This document shows, one piece after another, positions 43,941 to 53,263 of a stretch of DNA of 64,000 nucleotides. The position numbers were made by a program, and so were the translations under genes. Within the stretch, counting starts at the first letter, position 1. Every line of letters begins with the position of its first letter. The notes under the pieces are model-generated. The model was not told the origin of the DNA. It searched no databases and was given only the letters and a program-made list of their open reading frames with translations. The stretch spans positions 62,001 through 126,000 of the forward strand of contig NZ_JBGCBY010000012.1 of assembly GCF_041262165.1 (NCBI RefSeq). The letters are read 5' to 3'. Origin of the DNA: Streptacidiphilus sp041262165. Lineage in GTDB: Bacteria > Actinomycetota > Actinomycetes > Streptomycetales > Streptomycetaceae.

Positions 43941-44496
43941 CATGCCGGGCCCGTACCGGCAGCACCGCCCACACGGTGACCTCGCCCGGAGCGTCCCGCA
44001 CGCCCCAGTCGCTGGCCAGTTGCCCGACGATGCTGAGCCCGCGCCCCCCGCGCGCGGTCAACGACGGGCTCCCGCGCCGGGGACGGGTCGGCCCGCCGCC
44101 GTCCGTGACCTCGACCGTCAGCAGACCGTCGCTGTGCAGCTCCCAGCCGACGACCACGCGGCCGCCGTCGGGACGGCCGCCGTCGGGACGCGCGCCGCTC
44201 GGCGACGCCGGTTCCGACGCGTCCCGTACACCGTCGTGGGACCCGCCGTGCGCTCCGGCGTGTGACCCGTTGTGCGCGCAGTCGAGCGCAGGGTCCAGCG
44301 GCCGGGCGTGGCGGCAGGCGTTGCTCAGTAGTTCGGAAAGTATGAGTACGGCGTCGTCGATGACGACGTCCGGCACCTGCTGTTCGGCGAGATCTTTTCG
44401 CAGACGACGCCGTGCGGTGCTCACGCTCGCGGGACCATGCGGCACGGCCATGGTCGCCGAAGAAGTCGGCACATCACGCGCTACCACCAGCGCCAC
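43906..44496 (-). CDS. RsbW-like ATP-binding protein (HATPase_c)
   Basis: 196 residues. LILSELLSNACRHAR is the N-box, LTVEVTDGGGPTRPRRG the G1 region and RGGRGLSIVGQLASDWGV the G2 region of the GHKL fold. A His/Gly/Ala/Ser loop (NGSHAGAHGGSHDG) is inserted after the N-box. In Streptomyces dozens of such proteins act as anti-sigma factors or histidine-kinase-like regulators; the partner cannot be named. The 3' end is tandemly duplicated. Confidence 0.88.
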   Translation of the reverse strand: MALVVARDVPTSSATMAVPHGPASVSTARRRLRKDLAEQQVPDVVIDDAVLILSELLSNACRHARPLDPALDCAHNGSHAGAHGGSHDGVRDASEPASPSGARPDGGRPDGGRVVVGWELHSDGLLTVEVTDGGGPTRPRRGSPSLTARGGRGLSIVGQLASDWGVRDAPGEVTVWAVLPVRARHARRGGANSTTA

Positions 44497-44779
44497 CCCC
44501 GGACCTCCTCCTCAGCTGTCAGCCAGGGTGTGAATGCCCGGTGCGGACGTGGCGGAAACGAGAATGGAAGGACCTCAGGGCATCCCGAAGCATCGGTAAG
44601 TCGAACCCTGGCACTCTTTTTACTATGCGTAGCGACCTGGTGACTGAGCGTTTATCCAGGGTGGTGAAGAATGGCGATCCGGGGGAATTTCCGGTGATTT
44701 CGGTGCGCCCGCGCACGCCGTCCGGAGAGCTACGTCCGGAGTACGTCGCGGCGAACCCTCTGACTCGGTATGGTCCGCA
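44497..44779. other. Intergenic region, possible short ORF not supported
   Basis: 283 bases. A plus-strand frame 44624-44816 (64 codons) exists, contains a TTA codon and runs into the antisense of the GDPD gene. No Shine-Dalgarno sequence or family match could be recognised. Confidence 0.4.
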
Positions 44780-45667
44780 CTACCGGCCCAGCTGGTCAAG
44801 TACCTGGCGCGGATGATTGCTGATGATCGCGTCCACGCCCAGCCGCAGGCACAGCTCGACGTCCTCCGGATCGTCGACTGTCCACACGTGCACCCGGTGC
44901 CCGGCGCGGTGCAGCACGGCCACATAACCGGGATTGGACCGCACCAGGTCGATGCCGGGTCCGGCGATCCGTGCCCCGTGCGGGAGGCTGCCGTCGCGGA
45001 AGCGCAGCGGCACCCGTTCCATCAGAAAGACGGTGGGGATGGCGGGAGCGAGTTCACGCACCCGGCGCAGCGACAGCTGGGAGAAGCTCATGATCCGCAC
45101 CGGGGAGCGCTCGCCGCTCTTGGGCGTGACCAGGTCGAAGCGGTGCAGCAGCTCCAGTAGCCGGCGCTCCACCAGGCCCGCGTAGCGGGTGGGGTGCTTG
45201 GTCTCGATGGCGAGCTCGATCCGGCGGCCGCAGGTTGTGGCGAACTCCAGCAACCGCTCCAGGGTGAGCACCGACGTGTGCGTGGCGTCCGCCCAGTCCA
45301 CCACGCCCTTCCAGGAGCCGAAGTCCAACTCGGACAGCTGGGCCAGCTCCAGGGTCGACACCACGCCCCGGCCGTTGGACGTGCGGTCCACCCGGCGGTC
45401 GTGGACACAGACCAGGTGGCCGTCGGCGGTGAGCCTGACGTCGCACTCCAGGGCGTCCGCACCCTGCTCGACCGCGAGCTGGTACGCCGCGAGGGTGTGT
45501 TCGGCCAGGGTGCCGGACGCGCCCCGGTGCGCGACGACACGGGTGGCCGCACGGTTGGGAAGCACGATCGGCCTCAGCGGCGTCCGGGGGTGCGGCGTCT
45601 GCCGCTGCGGCGTCCTGGTCTGCGGTGACCGGGGCTGCGGCGTCTGCGGATGAGGTGCGTTGGACAC
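44780..45667 (-). CDS. Glycerophosphodiester phosphodiesterase
   Basis: About 295 residues. It hydrolyses glycerophosphodiesters to glycerol-3-phosphate and an alcohol. VVAHRGASGTLAEHT (~45-59) carries the catalytic His-Arg, ADALECDVRLTADGHLVCVHD the metal Glu/Asp and second His, IELAIETK a later metal Glu. The first ~40 residues are a Pro/Thr/Gln/Arg repeat (PQTPQPRSPQTRTPQRQTPH) of unknown use. GTG 45667 opens the frame of the repeat but lacks a ribosome site, so the true start may lie inside it. No signal peptide, so it is cytoplasmic. Confidence 0.92.
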   Translation of the reverse strand: MSNAPHPQTPQPRSPQTRTPQRQTPHPRTPLRPIVLPNRAATRVVAHRGASGTLAEHTLAAYQLAVEQGADALECDVRLTADGHLVCVHDRRVDRTSNGRGVVSTLELAQLSELDFGSWKGVVDWADATHTSVLTLERLLEFATTCGRRIELAIETKHPTRYAGLVERRLLELLHRFDLVTPKSGERSPVRIMSFSQLSLRRVRELAPAIPTVFLMERVPLRFRDGSLPHGARIAGPGIDLVRSNPGYVAVLHRAGHRVHVWTVDDPEDVELCLRLGVDAIISNHPRQVLDQLGR

Positions 45668-45735
45668 GGAACAACGATAGGCGCGCGCCCGCCGCCACCT
45701 CGGTTGCGTCAGGTGAATTCTGACGGTGTGGCCGG

Positions 45736-47106
45736 TTAACGGCCCCTGCGGAGCAGCGGCGTCAGGGCCCAGGTCAGTAGAGCGGGGACGACGAAGGAGA
45801 ACAGCGACGCGGACGTCCACACCTGCGGGTGGATGTGGGTCGCGTCCTGCGCGTGCGCCCAGAAGTCGGGCCAGCCCTTCGCCCACCCGGTGAGCTGCGC
45901 CGGTGCGATCAGCTGGTACACGGCGAAGCCCACGGCCCAGGGCAGCAGCGTGAGCCAGCGCGTCGGCGCGGTCTCGGACAGGTCCCAGCCGCCTTCGCGC
46001 TTTCCCGCGCCGAAGAAGAAGTCCACCGCCAGCACGGCCGACAGCGGTACGAACACCGCGCCGATCAGCCCGAGGAAGGACTCGTAGCCGGTGAAGTCGG
46101 TGACCAGCAGCGCGAGCCCGGTGACCAGCGCGCCGAGCCCGACGGTCAGGATGCGGCGGTCGACCCTGGGGAAGAGGTTCTGCAGCGACATGGCGGTGGA
46201 GTAGACGTTGGCGAAGGACTGGTCCGCCTCGCGCACCACCAGAACGGTGAAGAAGACCCAGCCCGCCGTGATGCCCATGAAGGTGGTGAAGATCTTGTTG
46301 GGGTCCCCGCCCACCTGCACCAGCGCCAGCAGACCCACGACGTAGCACCACACCTGGGAGACGGTGTAGCCGGTGAACGCGCCCCAGAAGGAGCTCCGAG
46401 TGGTCTTCGCGTGCCGGGTGTAGTCGGCCGCCAGCGGCACGAAGGAGATGGAGACCGCGATCACCGAGTCCACGGCCGGAAGGAAGCCGGTCCAGTTGCC
46501 GGGGCTCGGGTCCGGCACGCCCCGGCGCAGCAGCTCCACGGTGAAGAACAGCATCGCGACGCCGACCGCGACTGCCACGTACTTGCGCAGCACGGCGATG
46601 GAGCCGAGCGGACGGATCGTCATCGCCGTCGTCAGCGCGCCCGCGGCCACGACGTACACCCAGTGCGGAACGCCGCCGTACAGCGCCTCCGCGCCCATGG
46701 CGATCACGGTCAGCTCGAACACGCCCCAGCCGAGGCACTGGACGATGTTGAGCACGGTCGGCAGGTAGGACATCCGGGTGCCGAACAGTCCGCGCAGGAT
46801 CGCCATCGCGGGCGCGCCCGCCCTGGTCCCGATGACGGCGGCGACGCCGAGCATCAGCGAGCCGATCACCGTACCGGCGACGATGGCGGTGAAGGACGCG
46901 GCGAGGGAGAGGTCCTTGCCGTTGAAGACCAGGACGGTCGCGGCGCTCTGGAAGCCGATCAGGCTCACGCCGAGGTTCGTCCAGAAAGCCGCCTGGTCGC
47001 GGAAGCCGAGAGTGCGCGGCGGGTTGGTGTCCAGGACGAGTGGCGCCTCGGGGCGCGGGCCGGGCTGCGGCTGGTCCAGGACAGGGGACGGCGACACGGA
47101 CGTCAC
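45736..47106 (-). CDS. cytX: NCS1-family permease under TPP riboswitch, likely CytX (HMP transporter)
   Basis: 456 residues, 12 membrane helices. DQAAFWTNLGVSLIGFQSA and LGWGVFELTVIAMGAEAL are NCS1 (cytosine/purine/allantoin/thiamine) signatures. It sits directly behind a thiamine pyrophosphate riboswitch. NCS1 permeases controlled by THI elements are predicted to import hydroxymethylpyrimidine or another thiamine precursor (CytX), so this is the best guess over cytosine. No other thi gene is in the window. Confidence 0.88.
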   Translation of the reverse strand: MTSVSPSPVLDQPQPGPRPEAPLVLDTNPPRTLGFRDQAAFWTNLGVSLIGFQSAATVLVFNGKDLSLAASFTAIVAGTVIGSLMLGVAAVIGTRAGAPAMAILRGLFGTRMSYLPTVLNIVQCLGWGVFELTVIAMGAEALYGGVPHWVYVVAAGALTTAMTIRPLGSIAVLRKYVAVAVGVAMLFFTVELLRRGVPDPSPGNWTGFLPAVDSVIAVSISFVPLAADYTRHAKTTRSSFWGAFTGYTVSQVWCYVVGLLALVQVGGDPNKIFTTFMGITAGWVFFTVLVVREADQSFANVYSTAMSLQNLFPRVDRRILTVGLGALVTGLALLVTDFTGYESFLGLIGAVFVPLSAVLAVDFFFGAGKREGGWDLSETAPTRWLTLLPWAVGFAVYQLIAPAQLTGWAKGWPDFWAHAQDATHIHPQVWTSASLFSFVVPALLTWALTPLLRRGR

Positions 47107-47114
47107 GATGCTCA

Positions 47115-47206
47115 GCTCCCTACGCCGGCATTACCCGGTCAGGTTCAGGCGGTCGGCGCCCCGTGTTCGGCGCCCTCTCAGCCTGGATTGGTCCAAGCTC
47201 CCGCGT
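47115..47206 (-). ncRNA. TPP (THI-box) riboswitch
   Basis: Read on the minus strand the conserved blocks appear in order: ACGCGGGAGC (P1/P2 side), GGCTGAGAGGG (thi-box core), and ACCGCCTGAACCTGACCGGG followed by TAATGCCGGCGTAGGGAG. These are the hallmark sequences of the thiamine pyrophosphate aptamer. It lies immediately upstream of the permease start; the closing CTCCCTACG pairs near the ribosome site, so translation control is probable. Confidence 0.95.
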
Positions 47207-47510
47207 ATCAGTTCGAGGGTCATGCTAGGGCCACAGGCGCGACAGGCCAAGGCACGGTCGCGTCTCGGACGCCCGCCGGACGCCGACCTGGAGCTGGCCC
47301 AGAGCTGGCTCAGAGCCTGCCGAACGCCTCAAGTGCCCTCGGACGCCCCCGAACAGTCGCGTTAACAACTTCCTTCGGGACTCGTAAGGAACCTCTCAGA
47401 CGGGTGCGCTATAGATGCGACATGGGGAATAGCGCATGGCTGGCCCTTACGATGCCCTGACACTGGGTGGGCAATGCTTGGGACCGAGGTCCCGCACTAG
47501 GAGGTCATTC

Positions 47511-49196
47511 GTGAGTACCGAGCACGAGGGTGGGAACGCCGGGTCGGAGCAGCCCGTCCCCACCAGTGGGGATTCGGCGGGACCGTCCCCCGACGTGCGG
47601 ACGCGCGCCGTGCCGACCGACGCCGCGCCGGACGACACCGTCGTCCAGCCCGTCCAGCCCGTCCAGCCCGTCCAGCCCGTCCAGCCCGTCCAGGACGCCG
47701 GCGCCCCGGACAACACAGCGGCCGAGCAGACCCTCGTCCAGCCGGTCGCCGCTCAGGAGCCGATCGACCCGCCGGCTGACCCGGCTCTCGCCGGCTACCC
47801 GCCGCCGAACGCGCAGCAGCCGATAGCTGAGCCGACCGTGCCGCCCGTTCCACCCGTCCCACCGGTGCCTCCGGTTCCCGCCGCGCCCGTCCTGGCCGCG
47901 TTCCCGGAGCAGCCGCTGCCGACCGTTGCCGCCGCCCCGGAGTTCCCGCCGCCGGTGGAGGCGACCGCCTACGCCCACCAGTCGCCCCCGCCGCCCCCGT
48001 ACGGTGCTGCGCAGCCGCAGTACGGCGGCTACCCGGGCGGAACTCCCTTCCCGCCGTACGACGACGGCACCGCGTCGCGCAAGAAGCGCCGCGGCGGCCT
48101 GATCGCCTTGCTCGCCGCGACGGCGATCATCGCGGGCGGTATCGGCGGCGGTATCGGCTCCTGGCTCGAGACTCGGGACAGCTCGAGTGGCAGCACGACC
48201 GTCACCTCGACCATCGACCCCAAGGCGCTCAGCCGCGCACCCGACAGCATCGCCGGGATCGCCGCCCGTGCGCTGCCCAGCGTGGTGACCATCGAGGCCA
48301 GCAACTCGCAGGAGTCCGGCACCGGTACCGGCTTCGTCTACGACACCCAGGGCCACATCCTGACGAACAACCACGTCGTGGCTCCGTCGGACAACGGCGG
48401 CAAGCTGACGGTGAAGTTCTCCGACGGCAGCAGCTACCCGGCCACGATCGTCGGCCGGGCCTCCGGCTACGACGTCGCCGTGATCAAGCTGTCCCAGACG
48501 CCGAAGAAGCCGCTGGTGCCGCTGGCCCTCGGCAACTCGGACCAGGTGGCTGTGGGTGACACCACCATCGCCATCGGCGCGCCCTTCGGGCTCTCCGGCA
48601 CGGTCACCTCGGGCATCGTCAGCGCCAAGAACCGCCCCGTCGCCTCGGGAGACTCGACCGGCGCGCAGACCTCCTACATGAACGCCCTGCAGACCGACGC
48701 CTCGATCAACCCGGGCAACTCCGGCGGCCCGCTGATGAACGCCTCCGGCCAGGTCATCGGCATCGACTCGGCGATCCAGTCGACGGGCAGCAACAGCTCC
48801 ACCGGCGGCCAGTCCGGCAGCATCGGCCTGGGCTTCGCAATCCCGATCAACCAGGCCAAGTGGGTCGCCGACCAGCTGATCAAGACCGGCAAGCCGGTCT
48901 ACCCGATCATCGGCATCCTGCGCGACGACAGCTACACCGGCGTCGGTGCGAAGATCGCCTCCGCGCCGGTCCAGGGCACCCCGGCGATCACCGCCGGCGG
49001 CCCGGCCGACAAGGCCGGCCTCAAGCCGGGCGACGTGATCACCCAGCTGGACGGGGTGGCGATTGACAGCGGCCCGACCCTGGTCAGCGAGATCTGGTCG
49101 CACCACCCCGGCGACACGGTCAGCGTCACCTACACCCGCGACGGCCAGAGCCACACCACCAACCTGACCCTCGGCTCCCGCGTCGGCGACCAGTAG
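47511..49196 (+). CDS. HtrA/DegP-like membrane-anchored serine protease with PDZ domain
   Basis: 561 residues from GTG 47511 with GGAGG at 6 bases. Residues 1-195 are a Pro/Val/Gln-rich cytoplasmic tail with five VQP repeats coded by 9-bp units (~47642-47692). One membrane helix (~202-225) anchors the extracytoplasmic trypsin-like domain with His288 (ILTNNHVV), Asp321 (SGYDVAVIKL) and Ser404 (NPGNSGGPL), then a PDZ domain ~460-555 (AGLKPGDVITQLDGVAI). It degrades or refolds misfolded envelope proteins. A perfect hairpin follows. Streptomyces HtrA paralogues share this layout. Confidence 0.94.
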   Translation: MSTEHEGGNAGSEQPVPTSGDSAGPSPDVRTRAVPTDAAPDDTVVQPVQPVQPVQPVQPVQDAGAPDNTAAEQTLVQPVAAQEPIDPPADPALAGYPPPNAQQPIAEPTVPPVPPVPPVPPVPAAPVLAAFPEQPLPTVAAAPEFPPPVEATAYAHQSPPPPPYGAAQPQYGGYPGGTPFPPYDDGTASRKKRRGGLIALLAATAIIAGGIGGGIGSWLETRDSSSGSTTVTSTIDPKALSRAPDSIAGIAARALPSVVTIEASNSQESGTGTGFVYDTQGHILTNNHVVAPSDNGGKLTVKFSDGSSYPATIVGRASGYDVAVIKLSQTPKKPLVPLALGNSDQVAVGDTTIAIGAPFGLSGTVTSGIVSAKNRPVASGDSTGAQTSYMNALQTDASINPGNSGGPLMNASGQVIGIDSAIQSTGSNSSTGGQSGSIGLGFAIPINQAKWVADQLIKTGKPVYPIIGILRDDSYTGVGAKIASAPVQGTPAITAGGPADKAGLKPGDVITQLDGVAIDSGPTLVSEIWSHHPGDTVSVTYTRDGQSHTTNLTLGSRVGDQ

Positions 49197-49221
49197 CCCC
49201 CCGCCCCACCCTGCGCACCCG

Positions 49222-49258
49222 GCCCCGTACGGCAACCAGCCCCACCGCCGTACGGGGC
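49222..49258 (+). terminator. Hairpin terminator after the HtrA gene
   Basis: Perfect 12-bp stem GCCCCGTACGGC / GCCGTACGGGGC with a 13-base loop, starting 26 bp after the stop codon. Confidence 0.85.
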
Positions 49259-49346
49259 TATTCGCTTCCCACACACGCCCCGAGTCATGAGAAGATCCCT
49301 GGGCGCGGTCATCCACGGGGCCTCCCCACGGACCATGCCCGTGCAT

Positions 49347-49435
49347 GGAGAGCTGCCCGAGCGGCCTAAGGGAACAGTCTTGAAAACTGTCGTCACGGGG
49401 AACCGTGACCGAGGGTTCGAATCCCTCGCTCTCCG
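49347..49435 (+). tRNA. tRNA-Ser (anticodon TGA), intact
   Basis: Acceptor GGAGAGC pairs with GCTCTCC; the anticodon TGA is at 49381-49383 in CTTGAAA. A long variable arm and GGTTCGAATCC T-loop follow, giving the 89-nt class II shape of tRNA-Ser. CCA is not encoded. Its 3' 60 bp (49377-49436) recur at 58232-58291 with one change, so this gene is the attachment site of the integrated element. Confidence 0.96.
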
Positions 49436-49456
49436 CAGCTCAGAACACGCAGATCA

Positions 49457-49494
49457 GGGCCGGTATCGGGATGAGCTCCCATACCGGCCCTTTT
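49457..49494 (+). terminator. Intrinsic terminator of tRNA-Ser
   Basis: Ten-bp stem GGGCCGGTAT / ATACCGGCCC followed by TTTT, starting 22 bp after the tRNA. A related hairpin follows the attR copy at 58313. Confidence 0.85.
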
Positions 49495-49573
49495 CGATTC
49501 CTGTCCCACCATGTATGCCCGGATACCGCTGTGGACCAGCGCGTGTGCCCCAGGTGTGCCCCAGGGGGATTCG

Positions 49574-50940
49574 CTATTCCAGCAGCTCAGCTCCGTTGAG
49601 GAAGCGCTCGATCTGCTGGTTGGCGTGGTCCCTCCTGCCAGCGATGATCTTTGCGTAGAAACGGAACAGAACCGCGACGCTGTGTCCCGCCCGCCGCGCA
49701 ACCTCGATCGGGTCGACGCCGGCCAACAGCCATCCGGACACACAGGTGTGGCGCAGCGCGTAGGGCACGTCGGCCAGCAGGGACGCCACTTCTTCGGGGG
49801 TGAGCGCACCCCTGCGTGCCCCCTTCCACACGGCGGCGTATTCCTTCGACAGGAGCCGACCGCCCTCGGCTGCCCGAAACAGCCGGCCGTCGGGTGCCAC
49901 ACCGAACTCGTTGATGTGCTCGCGCAGCAGCTGCACGAGACCGGAGGGATGGGGATCTCCCTGGTGCTCTTGCGCGCTCGACGCTTCAGGCCCCGCACGT
50001 CGTGGGTCTGACCGTCGTCGGTCCACATCGTTCCCGCACGAGGGGAACTGCCCGCCAGCAAGACGACGCCCCATCCCTGGCCAGGAAGGGTGCAGTCGGC
50101 CAGGTGCAGATCCGTCGCTTCTGCCGGATGGGTGGCCGCATAGAGGATGCAGCCGTAAAACGCCTTGAGGTGACGTCCCCGAGCCGAGACCTCCCCGGCT
50201 GCCTCGATCAGCGCACGGCCCTGCGTGGGGTTGGGTACCCAGCGCCAGTCAACCTCGTCGTCTACCTCGGGAGGCGTCCAGTCCACGAACTGAAGCGGGT
50301 TCGCGGTCAAGTGGCGACGCTCAATGGCGTACTGCAAGGCATTGTTGAAGACCATCCGTTTACGACGGATCGTGTTGTCGGCGGCCTGCGTGCCATCGAG
50401 CTTGAGGGACAAGGCATCCAAGGCCGCGCGGATCGTGTCGGAGTCCTCCAACGCAGGCAGTCGGACCGATTTCCCAGCGATCCACGCGAGGGCAGCCGCA
50501 ATGCCGGCAGGCGGCTCGGGCAAGCGTCCGGAGGCATTGAACGCCCAGCAGGACAAGGCTCTGCGTAGAACCTTCGCGTCCGGCGCACCCTGTCGATCGG
50601 TCACTAAGGCGGAGGTGACGGTGGCCAGAGCGTCAGCACGGGCACCGCGGCTCTTTGCCGACGACCGTGGCCACTTCATCGCCGCATGGGCCTTGGCGTG
50701 CTCGAACCATGTCGGCTGCTGGAGCAGTTTCCACTCTGCAGCAGGGAGACCGGACTCCTCATCGAACTGCTGGCCCTCCCGGAGCGCGGTCATGAGCTCC
50801 GAACGCCGGCCGTCCGCCTGTACTTTGAGGACGTAGCTCTTGCTGTGAGGCGTAGATCCGACCTTCCAGCGCACCCGGAAGGGCTTTGGCCTGTCCGGAC
50901 GCCGCTCAATGGCGTAGATCCGAACGTCGAAGGTCAGCAC
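49574..50940 (-). pseudogene. Tyrosine recombinase (integrase), frameshifted
   Basis: Starting from GTG 50940 (overlapping the excisionase stop), the frame runs through FRVRWKVG, HSKSYVLKVQADGRRSEL (Arm-binding domain) and the core to KSTREIPIPP near 49945. There the frame shifts: the continuation LVQLLREHINEFGVAPDGRLF, YALRHTCVSGWLLAG, ARRAGHSV and RFYAKII lies in the neighbouring frame and ends at 49574. The second-half His, Arg, His and Tyr are present, but the first catalytic Arg (normally ALRPEEA) reads ATHPAEA. Both defects indicate a dead enzyme, unless the shift is a sequencing error. About 455 residues when joined. Confidence 0.88.
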
Positions 50941-51082
50941 GCCACATCCTCGCAGTGCTGCCACCAGGCATCCAGGTCGGAGCGGCTGACCCGGATCTGG
51001 CCATTGGGCAGCTTCGAGCACTTGGGAGCCTCGCCCAGGGCGCGCATGCGGTAGAAGGCAGAGCGGGAGACGCCCATTTCCT
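50934..51082 (-). pseudogene. AlpA/Xis-type excisionase, 5' end replaced by IS
   Basis: LEEMGVSRSAFYRMRALGEA and KLPNGQIRVSRSDLDAWW are the helix-turn-helix and wing of Streptomyces element excisionases. The first ~15 residues are lost at the CTAG target duplication of the IS701-type element at 51087. The frame now begins inside the IS terminal repeat (ATG at 51119, MISTPRFNKPP), so a fused product could be made. It overlaps the integrase start. Confidence 0.8.
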
Positions 51083-51086
51083 CTAG

Positions 51087-52619
51087 CGGTGGTTTGTTAA
51101 ACCGGGGAGTAGAGATCAAGTGGATGGCCTGCGCCGACGGCGTTGATCAGGGGTTGAAGTTCGGGTGGCGGGGCTGCGTTGGTCCATGCTCGCCAGCAGC
51201 GTTGGAGGGTGATCCAGGGGTCGAGCCAGGCCCGGACGGCGCGGATCGCCTTGGGCCAGCTGGCCAGGCGGGGCTGATGGGGTCTGGTTGGGCCCCCTCT
51301 CAGCCGATCCTGCCGGAGTTTCGGCTGGCGGGACCGCGGGGACAACGGCGAGCTCGCGGTCCGGCGGTTGAGCGAACCAGGTGTCCCAGCAGAACGAGAA
51401 CGCGCAGGTGACCAGGGTCTGGTGGCGGCGGATGGCGGTATCGGAGCGCACCTGGAAGTCGGCCCACCCGAGTTCGTCCTTGACCTGCTTGTAGCTCTGC
51501 TCGATCCAGTGTCGGATGCCGTAGATCCGCACGACTTCGTTCAGGTCGGCGGCGGGTTCGGGGCTGTCGGCCTCGCGGGGGCTGCCGGGGCGGGGCAGGT
51601 CGGTGGCCAGGTACCAGGTGGCTTGCGTGGGCAGGGTGGTCGGGTCGGTGGTCGCCACGACCAGGCGAACGTTGCCGTCGGGTCCCCACCAGCCGAGGTG
51701 GGCGTCGGCGGCCCACCATGTCTCGGTGTGTCCGTCGCGGAAGGTGCGCTCGACGGCGGTCCAGTCGCCGGGATGTTCGGGGTCGGTCCAGGTCAGGGCA
51801 CGGGCGGCGTCGGCGGGGGTGTAGGCGTCCTTGCCGTAGGCCCAGGTGCCGTGGCTGGGTTTGAGGGCCATGACGAACGGCAGTCCCACCGCGTGGAGTT
51901 GCCTGCGGAAGCCATCCTGGTCGCCGTAGGCGCAGTCGGCGGCCACGGCTCGGAAGGCCACCCCTGAAGCCTTCGCGGTGCGGGCCAGTTCGGCGGCGAT
52001 CTGCAGTTTCGTGCGGAAGTCGGGGTCGCTCTTTCCCTTGGGGAAGTGGTGGGCGGGGCTGTAGGGCACGGCGTGCAGCGGGTAGTAAAGGTTCTCGTCG
52101 GCCCAGCAGGTGGTCACCGTGACGATGCCGTTGTCGGTCTTGCCCAGCCGGCCCAGCCACTGCCGGCCGATGTGCGCGGTCGCCTTCCCATCTTTCCGGT
52201 CCCCCGAGTCGTCGATCACCAGCACCCCACCGATGTGCGGAGTGGTCGCGGGATCGGCCAGCAGCAGCTCCACCCGGCGGGCGTTGACCCGCTCGTGGTC
52301 CCAGGTCGACTCGGACAAGAAGAACTGCAGCCGCTGCACCGCCGCGTGCTGGGCGCCGACCACCGGCTCGGTGCCGGCCAGGCAGGTCAGCGTCTTGTTG
52401 CGGTCCCGCGGCAGCAGCAGCCCCGCGAGGTACTCCCGGAACCCGCGGCGCTGTGCCAGGGTCGAGAAGAGGTCATCGAAGCGTGCGGCATAGGCTTCCA
52501 GCGGGCCCGGAGCGGGCGGACACGGCACGCGACGGGTCATCACACGCTCCCAGGCAGCGAGGCGACGTTCCTCTACTACTGGCCTACTGCGCACCTGAGC
52601 CGCCGTCAACAAACCACCG
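51087..52619. mobile_element. IS701-family insertion sequence, 1533 bp
   Basis: The ends are inverted repeats CGGTGGTTTGTTAAA and CGGTGGTTTGTTGAC (first 12 bases identical), and the element is flanked on both sides by CTAG (51083-51086, 52620-52623), which fits the YTAR 4-bp target duplication of IS701. It carries one transposase gene. It interrupts the excisionase gene and ends 30 bp before the GIY-YIG gene. Confidence 0.9.
51097..52540 (-). pseudogene. IS701-family DDE transposase, C-terminal frameshift
   Basis: Starting from ATG 52540 (GGGAG just upstream) the frame covers the DDE domain: VLVIDDSGDRKDG (Asp 1), VAADCAYG (Asp 2) and IRHWIEQSYKQVKDELGW (Glu). At the run of five C at ~51294 (minus-strand G5) the family C-terminus moves to the next frame (RAVRAWLDPWITLQRCWRAW, ending DLYSPV at 51097), while the first frame continues as nonsense to 51116. 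Either a mutation inactivated it or it uses frameshifting on the G-run. The catalytic core is complete before the shift. Confidence 0.85.
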
Positions 52620-52652
52620 CTAGCCGGGGCCGCGGCGGCCATACTCTCCCCC

Positions 52653-53135
52653 ATGCCACTGACGCTGCAGGGCCTTGAGCTGCGGGGCTTCAATGGGTTC
52701 GTCAGCTTCTCCGACGTCGCGGTCTCCCAGATCCCTCGGGGCGGCGGGATTTACGTTGTGATGCGGATCGCTGACCGGGCCCCGTCCTTCCAGACGGCCA
52801 GCACCGCCGGATGGCGCAAGCAGCGTGATCCGGCGGTGAGTGTGAAGAAGCTGGCGGAGAAGTGGGTGGATGGCGCCGAGGTCGTCTATATCGGGAAGGC
52901 CGCGGCTGGTGCAGCTGGCGGCCACGGCCTGCGCGGGAGGCTGGCACAGTACGCCCGTCACGGTCTCGGCGGTACCAGCCACCACGGCGGGCGGTACATC
53001 TGGCAGCTACAGGACTCCGCAGCGCTGCTGGTGGGATGGAAGCCGAGTGAGCAGCCGCGCGAAGCCGAGAAGGCTTTGATCGCTGAGTTCGAGGCGCTCT
53101 ACGGCGGGCTGCCGTTCGCCAACCTCAACCACTGA
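52653..53135 (+). CDS. GIY-YIG-like nuclease domain protein
   Basis: 160 residues. GGGIYVVMR (~30) and EVVYIGKAAAG (~76) form the GIY...YIG pair, LRGRLAQYARHG carries the Arg of the active-site helix, and EAEKALIAEFEALYGGLPFANLNH the Glu/Asn metal end typical of this fold. It could be a small endonuclease of the element, a restriction or homing-type enzyme; the exact subfamily is not recognised. It begins 30 bp beyond the IS, so its native promoter was probably cut off, or it is read from the IS end. Confidence 0.7.
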   Translation: MPLTLQGLELRGFNGFVSFSDVAVSQIPRGGGIYVVMRIADRAPSFQTASTAGWRKQRDPAVSVKKLAEKWVDGAEVVYIGKAAAGAAGGHGLRGRLAQYARHGLGGTSHHGGRYIWQLQDSAALLVGWKPSEQPREAEKALIAEFEALYGGLPFANLNH

Positions 53136-53263
53136 CGAACCCTCTAACCGAGGCGGTCCAGTGGCGCGTGCGCCAGTAGCGCGCCAGATTGGCCGGTATG
53201 TCACGGGCGCTCGGGGATGTTGGCGGGGCGATCGACGCGAATCCAGCGTGACTGGGAACGACC

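Noticed and set aside
44624..44816. 64-codon plus-strand ORF between the ATPase and GDPD genes
   Set aside because: It contains TTA, lacks a ribosome site, and its 3' end is antisense to GDPD; no homologous pattern was recognised.
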